Positions 8,463-17,002 are shown, numbered from the stretch's first letter. The stretch is 44,860 bases of DNA from Eubacteriales bacterium (GCA_030525875.1 JAUNDV010000020.1:1-44860); one strand, 5' to 3'. The notes: generated by a model from the letters alone, not told the origin. Numbers and translations are program-made.

Positions 8463-9215
8463 ATGAGAGCGGAAGTGTTGGAAATTCTGCTTAAAATGCA
8501 GGATGAAGATTATAAAATATTTGATGACAGACTTGTAAAAAATGGTACAGGTAATCCATCAATAGGAGTAAGAGTTCCGGATTTAAAGAAGTTATGTAAG
8601 GATATTGCTTCTGAAAAATACGGGGAAATATACGATTTTTTCAAAGATATAGATAAACTGCTTAAAGAGAATCCTGAAAGCATATATCAGGAAGAACATC
8701 TTTTATATGGTATGCTTATTGGTATGGGAGATATGTGGTCTGCAAACAGAGAACACTGTCTTGAGCATTGGATTCCAACAGTAATGAGCTGGAAGGATTG
8801 TGACTGCTCAGTTCCTGCATGGAAATTTGTAAAATCTGATCTTGGGTACTGGTATCCATATTTTTATAAATGGATCGGATCAGACAATGAAATGGCTGTT
8901 AGGACAGCTTTGGTTGTATATATGTATTACTACATAAATGATGACTTTATAGATAGACTTTTAGATATATATAGCAGAGATTACAGCAGTTTTCCATATG
9001 CAGAAAAAGCACAGGCATGGGGAATATCTGTAATGTATTTAAAATACCCTGAACAAATTACAGGGCTTTTTGAAAGTAAAAAACTTAAAGCTTCTACGCA
9101 GAATTTATCTATACAGAAGTGCCTTGAATCTTACAGGATATCTGAAGAGGACAAAGCTGAATTAAAAAAACTAAAAATTAAAAATACAGGGAGAAAGAAA
9201 AATGATAGCATTTAA
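8463..9215 (+). CDS. AlkD-like DNA alkylation repair protein
   Basis: The 250-residue all-helical HEAT-like protein belongs to the DNA alkylation repair (AlkD/AlkC) family of DNA glycosylases, which remove alkylated purines. Recognisable features are the N-terminal GVRVPDLKKL segment, a Trp/Asp-rich central section (SWKDCDCSVPAW) and the C-terminal EKAQAWGISV block. The C-terminus is Lys-rich. The ribosome binding site GGGGAA precedes ATG 8463. It overlaps the VOC gene by 14 nt, so the two are co-transcribed. I did not verify the catalytic Asp, so activity is inferred from family resemblance. Confidence 0.8.
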   Translation: MRAEVLEILLKMQDEDYKIFDDRLVKNGTGNPSIGVRVPDLKKLCKDIASEKYGEIYDFFKDIDKLLKENPESIYQEEHLLYGMLIGMGDMWSANREHCLEHWIPTVMSWKDCDCSVPAWKFVKSDLGYWYPYFYKWIGSDNEMAVRTALVVYMYYYINDDFIDRLLDIYSRDYSSFPYAEKAQAWGISVMYLKYPEQITGLFESKKLKASTQNLSIQKCLESYRISEEDKAELKKLKIKNTGRKKNDSI

Positions 9216-9567
9216 TCATTTTAATTTTAATGTTTTTGATTTAGAAAAGAGCATAGAGTTCTACAAAAAGGCCCTGGGTCTTAAAATTGTCGAGGAAAAA
9301 CCTGCTGAGGATGGAAGTTTCAAGATAATTTATCTTGGAAATAATGAAAATGATTTCAGACTTGAGCTTACCTGGCTCAGAGACAGGACAGAAAGATACA
9401 ATCTGGGAGATGAGGAATACCACCTTGCTTTTGTAACTGATGAATATGATAATTATCATGAGCTTCACAAGGAAATGGGATGCATATGCTTTGAAAATCC
9501 AGAGATGGGCATTTATTTTATTAAGGATCCTGATGGATACTGGATCGAGATTGTACCAGTGATATGA
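9202..9567 (+). CDS. VOC-family (glyoxalase I-like) metalloenzyme
   Basis: The 121-residue single-module vicinal-oxygen-chelate protein starts FNHFNFNVFDLEKSIEFY, typical of lactoylglutathione lyases, and ends with KDPDGYWIEIVP, where Glu is a metal ligand. His4 and the C-terminal Glu are likely metal ligands. It may detoxify methylglyoxal, but the subgroup (glyoxalase or related) cannot be fixed from sequence alone. The ribosome binding site GGGAGAAAG lies in the end of the preceding gene. Its own end overlaps ansA by 4 nt (ATGA). Confidence 0.85.
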   Translation: MIAFNHFNFNVFDLEKSIEFYKKALGLKIVEEKPAEDGSFKIIYLGNNENDFRLELTWLRDRTERYNLGDEEYHLAFVTDEYDNYHELHKEMGCICFENPEMGIYFIKDPDGYWIEIVPVI

Positions 9568-10577
9568 AAAAAATATTAATGTTATGTACAGGTGGAACAA
9601 TTGCTTCAAAAAAGACAGAGTTTGGTCTTTCTCCCCAGATTTCTGCTGAGGAGATAATATCATACATACCTGATGTTAAAAATATATGCGAAATAGAGGC
9701 AATCCAGCTGTGCAATATAGATTCAACCAATATGATGCCATATCATTGGCAGCTTATAGTATCTGCAATAGAAGAAAATTATGATGCTTATGATGGTTTT
9801 GTGATATGTCATGGAACAGACACCATGGCATATACCTCTGCTGCACTTTCATACATGATCAGAGATTCATATAAGCCAATCGTTATTACAGGAGCACAGA
9901 AGCCTATAGACAAGGAAAATACTGATGCCAGGACGAATCTAAGAGACAGTGTAATATACGCAGCTGATGATGCATCCTGTAATGTTGTAGTCGTTTTTGA
10001 TGGAAATGTAATAGCTGGTACAAGGGCAAAGAAAATGAGGGCAAAAAGCTATAATGCATTTTATAGCGTTAATTTGCCTAAGTTAGCAGTTATGCCGGAT
10101 GGAAAGCTCATAAGATATATTCCACAGGAGAAGCCAAAGGGGCAGGTAAGATTTATTAAAGATATAAATGACAGTGTAGTTGTCTTTAAGCTTATACCTG
10201 GGACAAAGCCAGAGCTTTTAAAATATTTATTCAAAAATTATGATTGTATAATCATAGAGAGCTTTGGAGTTGGAGGAATACCGGATGTACTTTTGAATGT
10301 CTTCTATGAAGAAATGGATAAATGGAAGGCAGAAGGCAAGATAATAGTTATGGCTACACAGGTTGTAAATGAAGGCAGTGATATGGAAGTCTATGAGGTG
10401 GGACATAAGATAAAAAAGGATTTTCACCTTATAGAGTCATACGATATGACTATAGAGGCAGTTACAACTAAGCTGATGGTACTTTTAAGTCTTTATGGAA
10501 AAGACTACGAAAAAATCAGAAATGCATTTTATGAAACAGTAAACTATGACATACTATGCAAATTTGATGAAGCATAA
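9564..10577 (+). CDS. ansA: L-asparaginase, type I-like
   Basis: The 337-residue enzyme hydrolyses asparagine to aspartate and ammonia. The two catalytic triplets of the family are visible: the first Thr in CTGGTIAS (Thr12) and the HGTDTMAYT motif with the second Thr-Asp pair. No signal peptide is present, which fits the cytoplasmic type I enzyme. It overlaps the VOC gene by 4 nt and ends this transcription unit ahead of a bidirectional terminator. Confidence 0.93.
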   Translation: MKKILMLCTGGTIASKKTEFGLSPQISAEEIISYIPDVKNICEIEAIQLCNIDSTNMMPYHWQLIVSAIEENYDAYDGFVICHGTDTMAYTSAALSYMIRDSYKPIVITGAQKPIDKENTDARTNLRDSVIYAADDASCNVVVVFDGNVIAGTRAKKMRAKSYNAFYSVNLPKLAVMPDGKLIRYIPQEKPKGQVRFIKDINDSVVVFKLIPGTKPELLKYLFKNYDCIIIESFGVGGIPDVLLNVFYEEMDKWKAEGKIIVMATQVVNEGSDMEVYEVGHKIKKDFHLIESYDMTIEAVTTKLMVLLSLYGKDYEKIRNAFYETVNYDILCKFDEA

Positions 10578-10586
10578 AAAATAAAT

Positions 10587-10640
10587 GAGCTATTGCTAAG
10601 GTAGATGAATAAGTCTACTCTTGCAATAGCTCTGTTTTTT
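10587..10640. terminator. Bidirectional terminator between ansA and ribU
   Basis: GAGCTATTGC (from 10587) pairs perfectly with GCAATAGCTC (ending 10632), with an extra inner GTAGA/TCTAC stem. T6 follows on the + strand (10635-10640), and an A-rich stretch on the left gives a U-tract for - strand transcripts. It serves the convergent genes ansA and ribU. Confidence 0.85.
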
Positions 10641-11199
10641 AGTTTGGAATAAGACCAGATTTTCTAAGTGCTGTAACAACAGGCTTATAAATTAAAAATG
10701 CGATTGAAGAATTAAAAAGTCCCTTTAATAAGTTAAAAGGAAGTATTGCCGGTATAAGGAGTTTTACAATTTCTGATCGTGGAGCATTCATATAAATAGG
10801 TGAAAGTATATAGTTCCACAGTAGCATTATTGCTGTCATGAACAGGGTACCTAGTATAAGGCCGATAACAGCACCCTTTCTGGTATGTTTTTTTCTGTAT
10901 ATTACTGAAGCTGTTCCGGCAAAGGCTAAGCTTGCAATTACCTGCATAATGAAGCCTATTATTCCAGTATCGCTTATAGTAATCATCTCTATAAATGAAA
11001 CAATAAGAGATATAAGGAGTGCTTCAACAGGTCCAAAGATAAATCCTCCTATAACAATAATGGCATCTTTTGGATCATAGGTTAAAAATGGGGCAGCAGG
11101 CACAAGCCTAAGATGTACAAGAACCATTACTACATAGGCTATAGCACTTAGCATGGCTATAAGAACCAGACGTTTTGTCTTTGCATCTTTATTTTTCAT
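10639..11199 (-). CDS. ribU: Riboflavin ECF transporter S component
   Basis: The 186-residue integral membrane protein has about six hydrophobic helices after a short basic N-terminus. It is the substrate-binding S component of an energy-coupling factor transporter, and the PxxxYDPKDA segment and general layout fit RibU. The start is ATG 11199 with GGAGG (complement of 11208-11212) 8 nt upstream; a longer reading frame to 11307 runs into riboswitch sequence and is rejected. The FMN riboswitch directly upstream identifies riboflavin as the substrate. The shared EcfA/A'/T energising module is not in the window. Confidence 0.92.
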   Translation of the reverse strand: MKNKDAKTKRLVLIAMLSAIAYVVMVLVHLRLVPAAPFLTYDPKDAIIVIGGFIFGPVEALLISLIVSFIEMITISDTGIIGFIMQVIASLAFAGTASVIYRKKHTRKGAVIGLILGTLFMTAIMLLWNYILSPIYMNAPRSEIVKLLIPAILPFNLLKGLFNSSIAFLIYKPVVTALRKSGLIPN

Positions 11200-11213
11200 A
11201 TTAAAAACCTCCG

Positions 11214-11252
11214 AAAAAAATAATACACTCGAAAAAATAGTCTTCGGGTGTA
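11214..11252 (-). terminator. Attenuator terminator of the FMN riboswitch
   Basis: On the - strand, the complements of 11243-11252 and 11224-11233 form a 10-bp stem, followed by a U-rich tract (complement of 11214-11223) just before the ribU ribosome binding site. A GAAGAC segment in this region can pair with the 5' strand of the riboswitch P1 stem, giving an antiterminator. FMN binding is expected to favour termination. Confidence 0.75.
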
Positions 11253-11258
11253 ATAATA

Positions 11259-11370
11259 CATATCTTCTTCTATCCAGACTATACTGTCGGTTTTGGAATC
11301 TAACCAAATCATGCTTTACGCTCGCGGACTATACCGCCGATCGGGAATTTCACCCTGCCCTGAAGACTTT
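11259..11370 (-). promoter_or_regulatory. FMN riboswitch (RFN element)
   Basis: Read on the - strand, the region shows the conserved RFN blocks in order: CTTCAGGGCAGGGTGAAATT, CCCGATCGGCGGTATAGTCC, then CGCGAGC, then GATTTGGT, GATTCCAAAACCGACAGT and ATAGTCTGGAT. P1 is closed by TCTTC and GAAGA at the two ends. It senses FMN and controls ribU through the terminator placed between it and the start codon. Confidence 0.96.
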
Positions 11371-11390
11371 TTATTCAGATGTTAATTTAT

Positions 11391-11418
11391 ATTTTAGTTA
11401 TTTTATATGCTTTGTCAA
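11391..11418 (-). promoter_or_regulatory. ribU promoter
   Basis: On the - strand TTGACA (complement of 11413-11418) and TAAAAT (complement of 11391-11396) are separated by 16 nt, ending about 20 nt before the riboswitch. It is a good sigma-A promoter by sequence alone. Confidence 0.65.
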
Positions 11419-11509
11419 GATGGAATGAAAGCTGCAAATATGATTAATAAAATACTTTGAATTTAAAAGTAATTAGCTAAGACTAATAATTAAGATTTAA
11501 AGAAGATAA

Positions 11510-11537
11510 TTGACATATGAAAATTTAAGTATATAAT
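11510..11537 (+). promoter_or_regulatory. Promoter of the fab-acc cluster
   Basis: TTGACA (11510-11515) and TATAAT (11532-11537), both perfect hexamers, are separated by 16 nt. Transcription should start near 11544, inside the first of three repeats that follow. Confidence 0.85.
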
Positions 11538-11542
11538 AATGC

Positions 11543-11590
11543 TTTGAAATTCATAAAGTTTGAAATTCAAAATATTTGAAATTAAAATAT
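11543..11590 (+). repeat. Three tandem 16-bp repeats, probable FabT-type operators
   Basis: Three consecutive 16-bp units start with TTTGAAATT at 11543, 11559 and 11575. The middle unit contains the perfect 13-nt palindrome TTTGAAATTCAAA (11559-11571), i.e. half-sites TTTGA/TCAAA with a 3-nt spacer, the kind of site I recall for the MarR-family repressor FabT. The array begins 5 nt after the -10 box, so bound protein would block transcription start. A weaker copy (TTTGAATTTAAAA) lies upstream at 11456-11468. Confidence 0.7.
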
Positions 11591-11617
11591 TTAAAAATTA
11601 TAAGATTAGGAGCAAGC

Positions 11618-12667
11618 ATGTTTTCAAAGATTATCGCAAGCGGAGCCTTTATTCCTAAAGTATATAAGACAAATGATATGCTTGCAGAAATAATGGATAC
11701 AAATGATGAATGGATAAAAAGCAGAACAGGGATAAGCACAAGACATATATCCGAAGATAAAGATGTATTTGAGGATGATAAGCTTACTGACAGGCTGCTT
11801 TATATGTCTGCAAAAGCCTGTGAAGAAGCAATATGTATGGCAGAACAAAAGAATACAGAATTGAGAGAGTCAGGAGATCAGGATTTTATTTTTGATAGAA
11901 ACAATATAGATTTTGTTATTGCAGCGACATCTACAGGGGATTATCTTTTTCCGTCACTTTCATGCAGATTACAGGATAGTTTAGGTATAAAAAGAGCAGG
12001 AGTGATGGATATAAGCCTTGCCTGTACAGGATTTTTAGCAGCATTACAGACAGCTGATGCATATATCAAAGCAGGTATGTATAAAAACGTTCTGGTTGTT
12101 GGTGCAGACATTATGAGCAGGATTGTTGACTGGAGTGATAGAAACACGGGCATTTTGTTTGGAGATGCTGCTGGGGCGGTAATTGTCAGTGGTGATATAA
12201 GATGGAATAGAGGAAGGAATTCAGATATTGTTTTGTCTAATCTTATATCTGATGGAAGTGGAGATCTTTCACTTTACTGTAGAGCTATGTACTTTAACGA
12301 ATCTGACAAACATTCGATAAAGATGGATGGAAGAAGAGTATTTGAATTTGCTGTGAAAAAAGTGCCAGAGGCAATAAGGCTGGTTATTGATGAAGCTGAG
12401 AACAGGATAGGAGAAAAAATAGAGCCTAAGTATTATGTTTTACATCAGGCAAATCTTAGGATTATTGAAGCTGTAGCAAGAAGATTAAAAAAGGATAAGG
12501 AGCTGTTTCCACATAATATTGAAAAGTATGCAAATACAACAGCAGCTACTATTCCAGTGCTCTTGGATGAGCTTAACAGAGGAGAAAAAATCAAAGAAGG
12601 GGACTATATAGTATGTGCCGGATTTGGTGCAGGCCTTTCATATGGAGCATCTTTGATAAGATGGTAA
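11618..12667 (+). CDS. fabH: Beta-ketoacyl-ACP synthase III
   Basis: The 349-residue enzyme condenses acetyl-CoA with malonyl-ACP to start fatty-acid synthesis. The catalytic triad is visible: Cys136 in LACTGF, His276 in LHQANL and Asn306 in YANTTAA. A short charged insertion at about residues 77-95 is longer than in typical FabH. The start is ATG 11618 because AGGAG (11608-11612) lies 5 nt upstream; the reading frame is open to a TTG at 11576, but that lies inside the operator repeats. It is the first gene of the cluster. Confidence 0.95.
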   Translation: MFSKIIASGAFIPKVYKTNDMLAEIMDTNDEWIKSRTGISTRHISEDKDVFEDDKLTDRLLYMSAKACEEAICMAEQKNTELRESGDQDFIFDRNNIDFVIAATSTGDYLFPSLSCRLQDSLGIKRAGVMDISLACTGFLAALQTADAYIKAGMYKNVLVVGADIMSRIVDWSDRNTGILFGDAAGAVIVSGDIRWNRGRNSDIVLSNLISDGSGDLSLYCRAMYFNESDKHSIKMDGRRVFEFAVKKVPEAIRLVIDEAENRIGEKIEPKYYVLHQANLRIIEAVARRLKKDKELFPHNIEKYANTTAATIPVLLDELNRGEKIKEGDYIVCAGFGAGLSYGASLIRW

Positions 12668-12745
12668 TACATTAAATACAGCCAAGTTGCTGATTTAAAT
12701 ACACACACAAACATAAAATAAAAAATTCAGAAAAGAGGAAGAAAA

Positions 12746-12979
12746 ATGTTAGAGAAAATGAAGGAGATTATTGCAGAGCAGTTAGGCGTAGAGGAAAGCA
12801 GCATTACAGCTGAATCACGTTTTTCAGAGGATCTTGAAGCTGATTCATTAGATCTTTTTGAACTTGTTTCAAGTCTTGAGGAAGAGTATGAGGTTGAGAT
12901 CCCTTCAGAAGATCTTGAGAAACTTACAACTGTTGGCGAGGTAATGGACTATTTAAAGTCAAAGGGTGTAGAGGCCTAA
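12746..12979 (+). CDS. acpP: Acyl carrier protein
   Basis: The 77-residue acidic four-helix protein carries the growing acyl chain on 4'-phosphopantetheine attached to Ser34 in the ADSLDLFEL motif. The ribosome binding site AGAGGAAG precedes the ATG. It sits between fabH and fabK, as in streptococci, with unusually long spacers on both sides (78 and 63 nt) compared with the rest of the cluster. Confidence 0.97.
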   Translation: MLEKMKEIIAEQLGVEESSITAESRFSEDLEADSLDLFELVSSLEEEYEVEIPSEDLEKLTTVGEVMDYLKSKGVEA

Positions 12980-12988
12980 AAATAAAGC

Positions 12989-13020
12989 AGCAAACCCGGC
13001 GGTTTTGCCGGGACTTTGCT
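12989..13020 (+). terminator. Hairpin between acpP and fabK (processing or partial termination)
   Basis: AGCAAA-CCCGGC (12989-13000) pairs with GCCGGG-(AC bulge)-TTTGCT (13007-13020). It is the most GC-rich hairpin in the cluster but lacks a T-run, so it may protect the acpP mRNA 3' end or attenuate, rather than terminate fully. Confidence 0.55.
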
Positions 13021-13042
13021 TAATTATTAAGAGGAATAATTA

Positions 13043-13966
13043 ATGAAAACAAGAATAACAGAGCTTTTAAATATTGAATATCCGATTATACAGGGAGGAA
13101 TGGCCTGGGTTGCTGACCATAATCTTGCAGCAGCTGTTTCTAATGCAGGAGGACTTGGTATCATAGCAGCAGCTAATGCACCTTGTGAAGTAGTCAGGGA
13201 CATGATTAGAAAATGCAGGGAAATGACTGATAAGCCATTTGGAGTAAATATTATGCTTATGAGTCCCTATGCCAAGGATATTGCAAGTTTAGTTATTGAA
13301 GAAAGAGTAGCTGTTGTTACAACAGGAGCTGGCAATCCTGGCATTTTTATAAATGCTTTTAAAGAAGCAGGAATCAAGGTTATTCCGGTTGTCGCTTCAG
13401 TTGCGCATGCAAAGCTTATGGAGAGAGAAGGAGCTGATGCTATCATAGCTGAGGGGACAGAGGCCGGAGGACATATTGGCGAATCTACTACCATGACATT
13501 AGTACCGCAGGTTAGTGATGTCGTAAGTATTCCAGTCATTGCCGCTGGCGGAATAGCCGATGGAAGAGGAATGGCAGCAGCGTTTTTATTAGGAGCAGAA
13601 GGCGTTCAGATTGGAACACGTTTTGTAGCTTCAGAGGAAGCAAATGTACACGAAAATTATAAAAACAGGGTAGTAAGTGCAAAGGATATTGACTCAGCTG
13701 TAACAGGAAGGACTCATGGACATCCTGTGAGATGTTTAAGAAATCAGATGACAAGAGATTATATAAAGCTGGAAAATAGTGGAAAGACCTTTGAAGAACT
13801 TGAATATCTTACTTTGGGTTCACTTAGAAAAGCTGTACAGGATGGAGATACAAAGACCGGAACTGTGATGGCTGGACAAATAGCAGGTCTTATAAGAGAT
13901 ATAAAACCTTGCAGCGATATAGTAAAAGAAATGACATATGAATGTGAAAGGCTTTTAAAGCTTTAA
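13043..13966 (+). CDS. fabK: Enoyl-ACP reductase II (FMN-dependent)
   Basis: The 307-residue TIM-barrel flavoprotein of the nitronate-monooxygenase/FabK family reduces enoyl-ACP with NAD(P)H and FMN. Visible motifs are the N-terminal PIIQGGMAWV, the EGTEAGGHIG block with the catalytic His, and AAGGIADGRG plus GVQIGTRF for the FMN phosphate. No fabI or fabL is in the cluster, so FabK is probably the main enoyl reductase. FabK enzymes are known for triclosan insensitivity. The ribosome binding site AAGAGG precedes the ATG. Confidence 0.96.
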   Translation: MKTRITELLNIEYPIIQGGMAWVADHNLAAAVSNAGGLGIIAAANAPCEVVRDMIRKCREMTDKPFGVNIMLMSPYAKDIASLVIEERVAVVTTGAGNPGIFINAFKEAGIKVIPVVASVAHAKLMEREGADAIIAEGTEAGGHIGESTTMTLVPQVSDVVSIPVIAAGGIADGRGMAAAFLLGAEGVQIGTRFVASEEANVHENYKNRVVSAKDIDSAVTGRTHGHPVRCLRNQMTRDYIKLENSGKTFEELEYLTLGSLRKAVQDGDTKTGTVMAGQIAGLIRDIKPCSDIVKEMTYECERLLKL

Positions 13967-13997
13967 TATATAGATATTTTCAGGAGGATAAGTAAAA

Positions 13998-14963
13998 ATG
14001 CCTAAGATAGCACTTTTATATCCTGGACAGGGATCTCAGTACAGCGGAATGGGAAGAGATTTTTATGATGAATTCGAAGAAATAAGAGGTATTTATGCTA
14101 AGGTATCAGAGCTTCTTGGATATTCTGTGGAAGAGCTTTGTTTTAATGCAGATAAAAGATTAGATCGGACAGAATATACTCAGCCAGCAATGGTACTTAC
14201 AGAACTTGTTATGACGAAAATAGTAAAAAATATCTTGGAAGAAAAAGGATTTTCTGTAGAAGCATCAGCTGGACTTAGTCTTGGCGAGTATGCTGCTCTT
14301 TCAGAAGCCGGAGTAATAGATATTTATACTGCTATTTCACTTGTTAGTATAAGAGGCAAACTCATGAGTGAATGTGTTCCTCAGGGTAAAGGTGCAATGG
14401 TAGCAATACTTGGACTCGGTAGAGATATTTTGGACAGTATAATCAGTACAATTGATGGAGCATATCTTGCTAATGATAATTGCCCGGGGCAGCTTGTCAT
14501 TACCGGATATAAGGATGCTGTTAAGAAAGTAATGGAGCTTAGTAAAGAAAATGGGGCAAAGAGAGTTGTGCAGCTTAATGTCTCTGGTCCATTTCATTCA
14601 CCACTTTTAGAAACAGCAGGAGATAAGCTTTATAAAGAGCTTAAGGCAATAAGCATGAATAAGCCTGAGCATCCATATTATAAAAATTGTGATGCTGGAA
14701 TTCAGCTTTGCAGTGAAGGAATAGCAGAAAGTTTAAAAAACCAGGTTTCATCAGCTGTTTTATGGAGACAGAGTGTAGAGAATATGCTTGATGATGGGAT
14801 AGATACTTTTATAGAGGTAGGACCGGGTAAAACATTAACAGGATTTATGAAGAAAATCCTAAAAGAATATGAAGAAAAAAATCCTAAGGCTGTTAAAAAT
14901 GTTACTTTAATGAATATAGATAAGCTTGAGGATATTGAGAGAATTAATGATCTGACATTATAA
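13998..14963 (+). CDS. fabD: Malonyl-CoA:ACP transacylase
   Basis: The 321-residue enzyme loads malonyl groups on ACP. It begins with the PGQGSQ oxyanion motif. The nucleophile is Ser94 in GLSLGEY, and the catalytic His is in GPFHSPLL. Length and motif spacing are normal. The ribosome binding site AGGAGG is close upstream, 31 nt after fabK. Confidence 0.96.
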   Translation: MPKIALLYPGQGSQYSGMGRDFYDEFEEIRGIYAKVSELLGYSVEELCFNADKRLDRTEYTQPAMVLTELVMTKIVKNILEEKGFSVEASAGLSLGEYAALSEAGVIDIYTAISLVSIRGKLMSECVPQGKGAMVAILGLGRDILDSIISTIDGAYLANDNCPGQLVITGYKDAVKKVMELSKENGAKRVVQLNVSGPFHSPLLETAGDKLYKELKAISMNKPEHPYYKNCDAGIQLCSEGIAESLKNQVSSAVLWRQSVENMLDDGIDTFIEVGPGKTLTGFMKKILKEYEEKNPKAVKNVTLMNIDKLEDIERINDLTL

Positions 14964-15000
14964 TAAATACATAATATTTGTATGAAAGAGGTAAATGATA

Positions 15001-15738
15001 ATGGAAAAACAGATTGCATTAGTTACAGGAGCAGGAAAAGGTATTGGGGCAGCAATAGCACAGAGGCTTGCAAAGGATGGTTTCTTTGTAATAGTAAATT
15101 ACAGAAGCTCTGAAGATTCAGCAAATGAAATTATATCTAAGATCAAAGAATTTGGTGGAGAGGCGTGTGGATATAAATGCGATGTCTCAAATGAAGATGA
15201 ATGCGTATCAATGTTTAATGATATAGCTGAAAAATATGGAAATATTTCTGTTTTAGTAAATAACGCAGGAATAACAAGAGATGGACTCCTTATGAAAATG
15301 AGCAGCGAGGCGTTTGACAGTGTAATAAATACAAATCTTAGATCTGCATTTTTATGCTCAAGAGAAGCTTCAAAGCAAATGATAAAAGAAAAATACGGAA
15401 GAATAATTAATATTTCTTCAGTTTCAGGTATTATGGGCAACTTTGGACAGACTAATTATTCAGCTTCAAAGGCTGGTATTATAGGGCTCACAAAGGCAGC
15501 AGCAAGGGAGCTTTGCACAAGAAATATTACTGTAAATGCGATTGCACCAGGATTTATAGATACTGATATGACAAGTGTACTTTCAGATAAAATTAAAGAA
15601 ACAGTAAAGGCTGGCATACCAATGAAGAGCATAGGAGATACTGATGATATAGCAGCGGCAGTATCATTTTTCGCAGCTAAAGAATCAAAATATATTACAG
15701 GACAGGTGCTCGCAGTAGATGGTGGTATGTCAATGTAA
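15001..15738 (+). CDS. fabG: 3-oxoacyl-ACP reductase
   Basis: The 245-residue short-chain dehydrogenase makes 3-hydroxyacyl-ACP with NADPH. Visible are TGAGKGIG for cofactor binding, NNAG, and the catalytic Ser140, Tyr153 and Lys157 in YSASK. I placed the start at ATG 15001, 9 nt after AAAGAGG; ATG 14995 is only 3 nt from it and would add two residues. Both give a normal FabG. Confidence 0.95.
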   Translation: MEKQIALVTGAGKGIGAAIAQRLAKDGFFVIVNYRSSEDSANEIISKIKEFGGEACGYKCDVSNEDECVSMFNDIAEKYGNISVLVNNAGITRDGLLMKMSSEAFDSVINTNLRSAFLCSREASKQMIKEKYGRIINISSVSGIMGNFGQTNYSASKAGIIGLTKAAARELCTRNITVNAIAPGFIDTDMTSVLSDKIKETVKAGIPMKSIGDTDDIAAAVSFFAAKESKYITGQVLAVDGGMSM

Positions 15739-15766
15739 GCCATAAAAGAGGAAGGAAATTTTGCAG

Positions 15767-17002
15767 ATGAGGCGTGTTGTTGTAACTGGTATGGGTGCTA
15801 TTACACCTATTGGAAATACAGTAGAAGAATTCTGGCAGGGACTTAAAGAGGGGAGACTTGGAATAGGTAGTATTACCCAGTTTGACACTACTGAATATAA
15901 AGTAAAGCTTGCCGGAGAAGTGAAAGCTTTTGATCCAAAAAATTATATGGATGTAAAAGCCGCCAGAAGGATGGAAAGATTTTCACAGTTTGCGGTAGCT
16001 GCCTCAGCTGAGGCCATAAGGGACAGTGGAATTGAGCTTGAAAAAGAAGATTCATTTAGGTTTGGAGTGGCCATTGGCTCTGGGATCGGTTCTCTTCAGG
16101 CAGTTGAATTAAATGCAAAGAGGCTTATTGAAAAAGGACCTGGAAAAGTAGAAACGCTTCTTGTTCCAAAGATGATATCAAATATGGCAGCAGGAAATGT
16201 TGCTATAAGATATGGACTCAAAGGAAAAAATATTAACGTAGTTACAGCATGTGCAACAGGAACCCATTGTATAGGAGAAGCTTACAGAAGTATTCAGGCA
16301 GGAGATGCAGAGCTTATGCTTGCAGGAGGAGCAGAAGCAGCCATAACTGAACTCGGAGTTGCTGGTTTTACAGCACTTACAGCACTTACTACGGAAACAG
16401 ATCCTAATAAGGCATCAAGACCTTTTGATAAGGATAGATCTGGCTTTGTGATGGGTGAAGGTGCTGGCGTACTTGTGCTTGAGGAACTTGAACATGCAAG
16501 AAACAGAGGAGCCAGAATATATGCTGAGATCAATGGCTACGGAGCGACCTGTGATGCCTATCATATAACTTCACCAGCTGAAAATGGAGAAGGTGCTGCA
16601 AAGGCAATGGAATATGCAATGAAAGAAGCAAAGCTAGAACCATCAGATATAAACTATATCAATGCACATGGAACAAGCACGCATCATAATGATCTATTTG
16701 AAACAAAGGCAATAAAGCTTGCTTTAGGAGATGCAGCCTATAAGGTAAAGATAAATTCAACAAAATCAATGACAGGACATCTACTTGGAGCAGCAGGAGG
16801 CATTGAGGCAATAGATTGTATAAAATCAATAAATGAAGGCTATGTTCATCTTACAAAAGGCCTTATGGAAACAGAAGAAGAGATGAACCTTGATTATTGC
16901 AAGCTCCAGGGCTGCAAGCTGGAGGTAAATAATGCCATAAGCAATTCTTTAGGCTTTGGAGGACATAATGCAAGTATACTTTTTAGTGCATATAGGGAGT
17001 AA
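15767..17002 (+). CDS. fabF: Beta-ketoacyl-ACP synthase II
   Basis: The 411-residue elongating condensing enzyme has catalytic Cys162 (ACATGTH), His301 (NAHGTSTHHND) and His338 (KSMTGHLLGA). The start MRRVVVTGMG matches the family. A TTG at 15761 in the same frame is possible because GAGGAAGG (15748-15755) is at a workable distance from both. It is 4 nt before accB, implying coupled translation. Confidence 0.95.
   Translation: MRRVVVTGMGAITPIGNTVEEFWQGLKEGRLGIGSITQFDTTEYKVKLAGEVKAFDPKNYMDVKAARRMERFSQFAVAASAEAIRDSGIELEKEDSFRFGVAIGSGIGSLQAVELNAKRLIEKGPGKVETLLVPKMISNMAAGNVAIRYGLKGKNINVVTACATGTHCIGEAYRSIQAGDAELMLAGGAEAAITELGVAGFTALTALTTETDPNKASRPFDKDRSGFVMGEGAGVLVLEELEHARNRGARIYAEINGYGATCDAYHITSPAENGEGAAKAMEYAMKEAKLEPSDINYINAHGTSTHHNDLFETKAIKLALGDAAYKVKINSTKSMTGHLLGAAGGIEAIDCIKSINEGYVHLTKGLMETEEEMNLDYCKLQGCKLEVNNAISNSLGFGGHNASILFSAYRE

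Noticed and set aside
11200-11307. N-terminal extension of ribU
   Set aside because: It would translate the terminator and riboswitch region; a good ribosome binding site sits at the internal ATG 11199.
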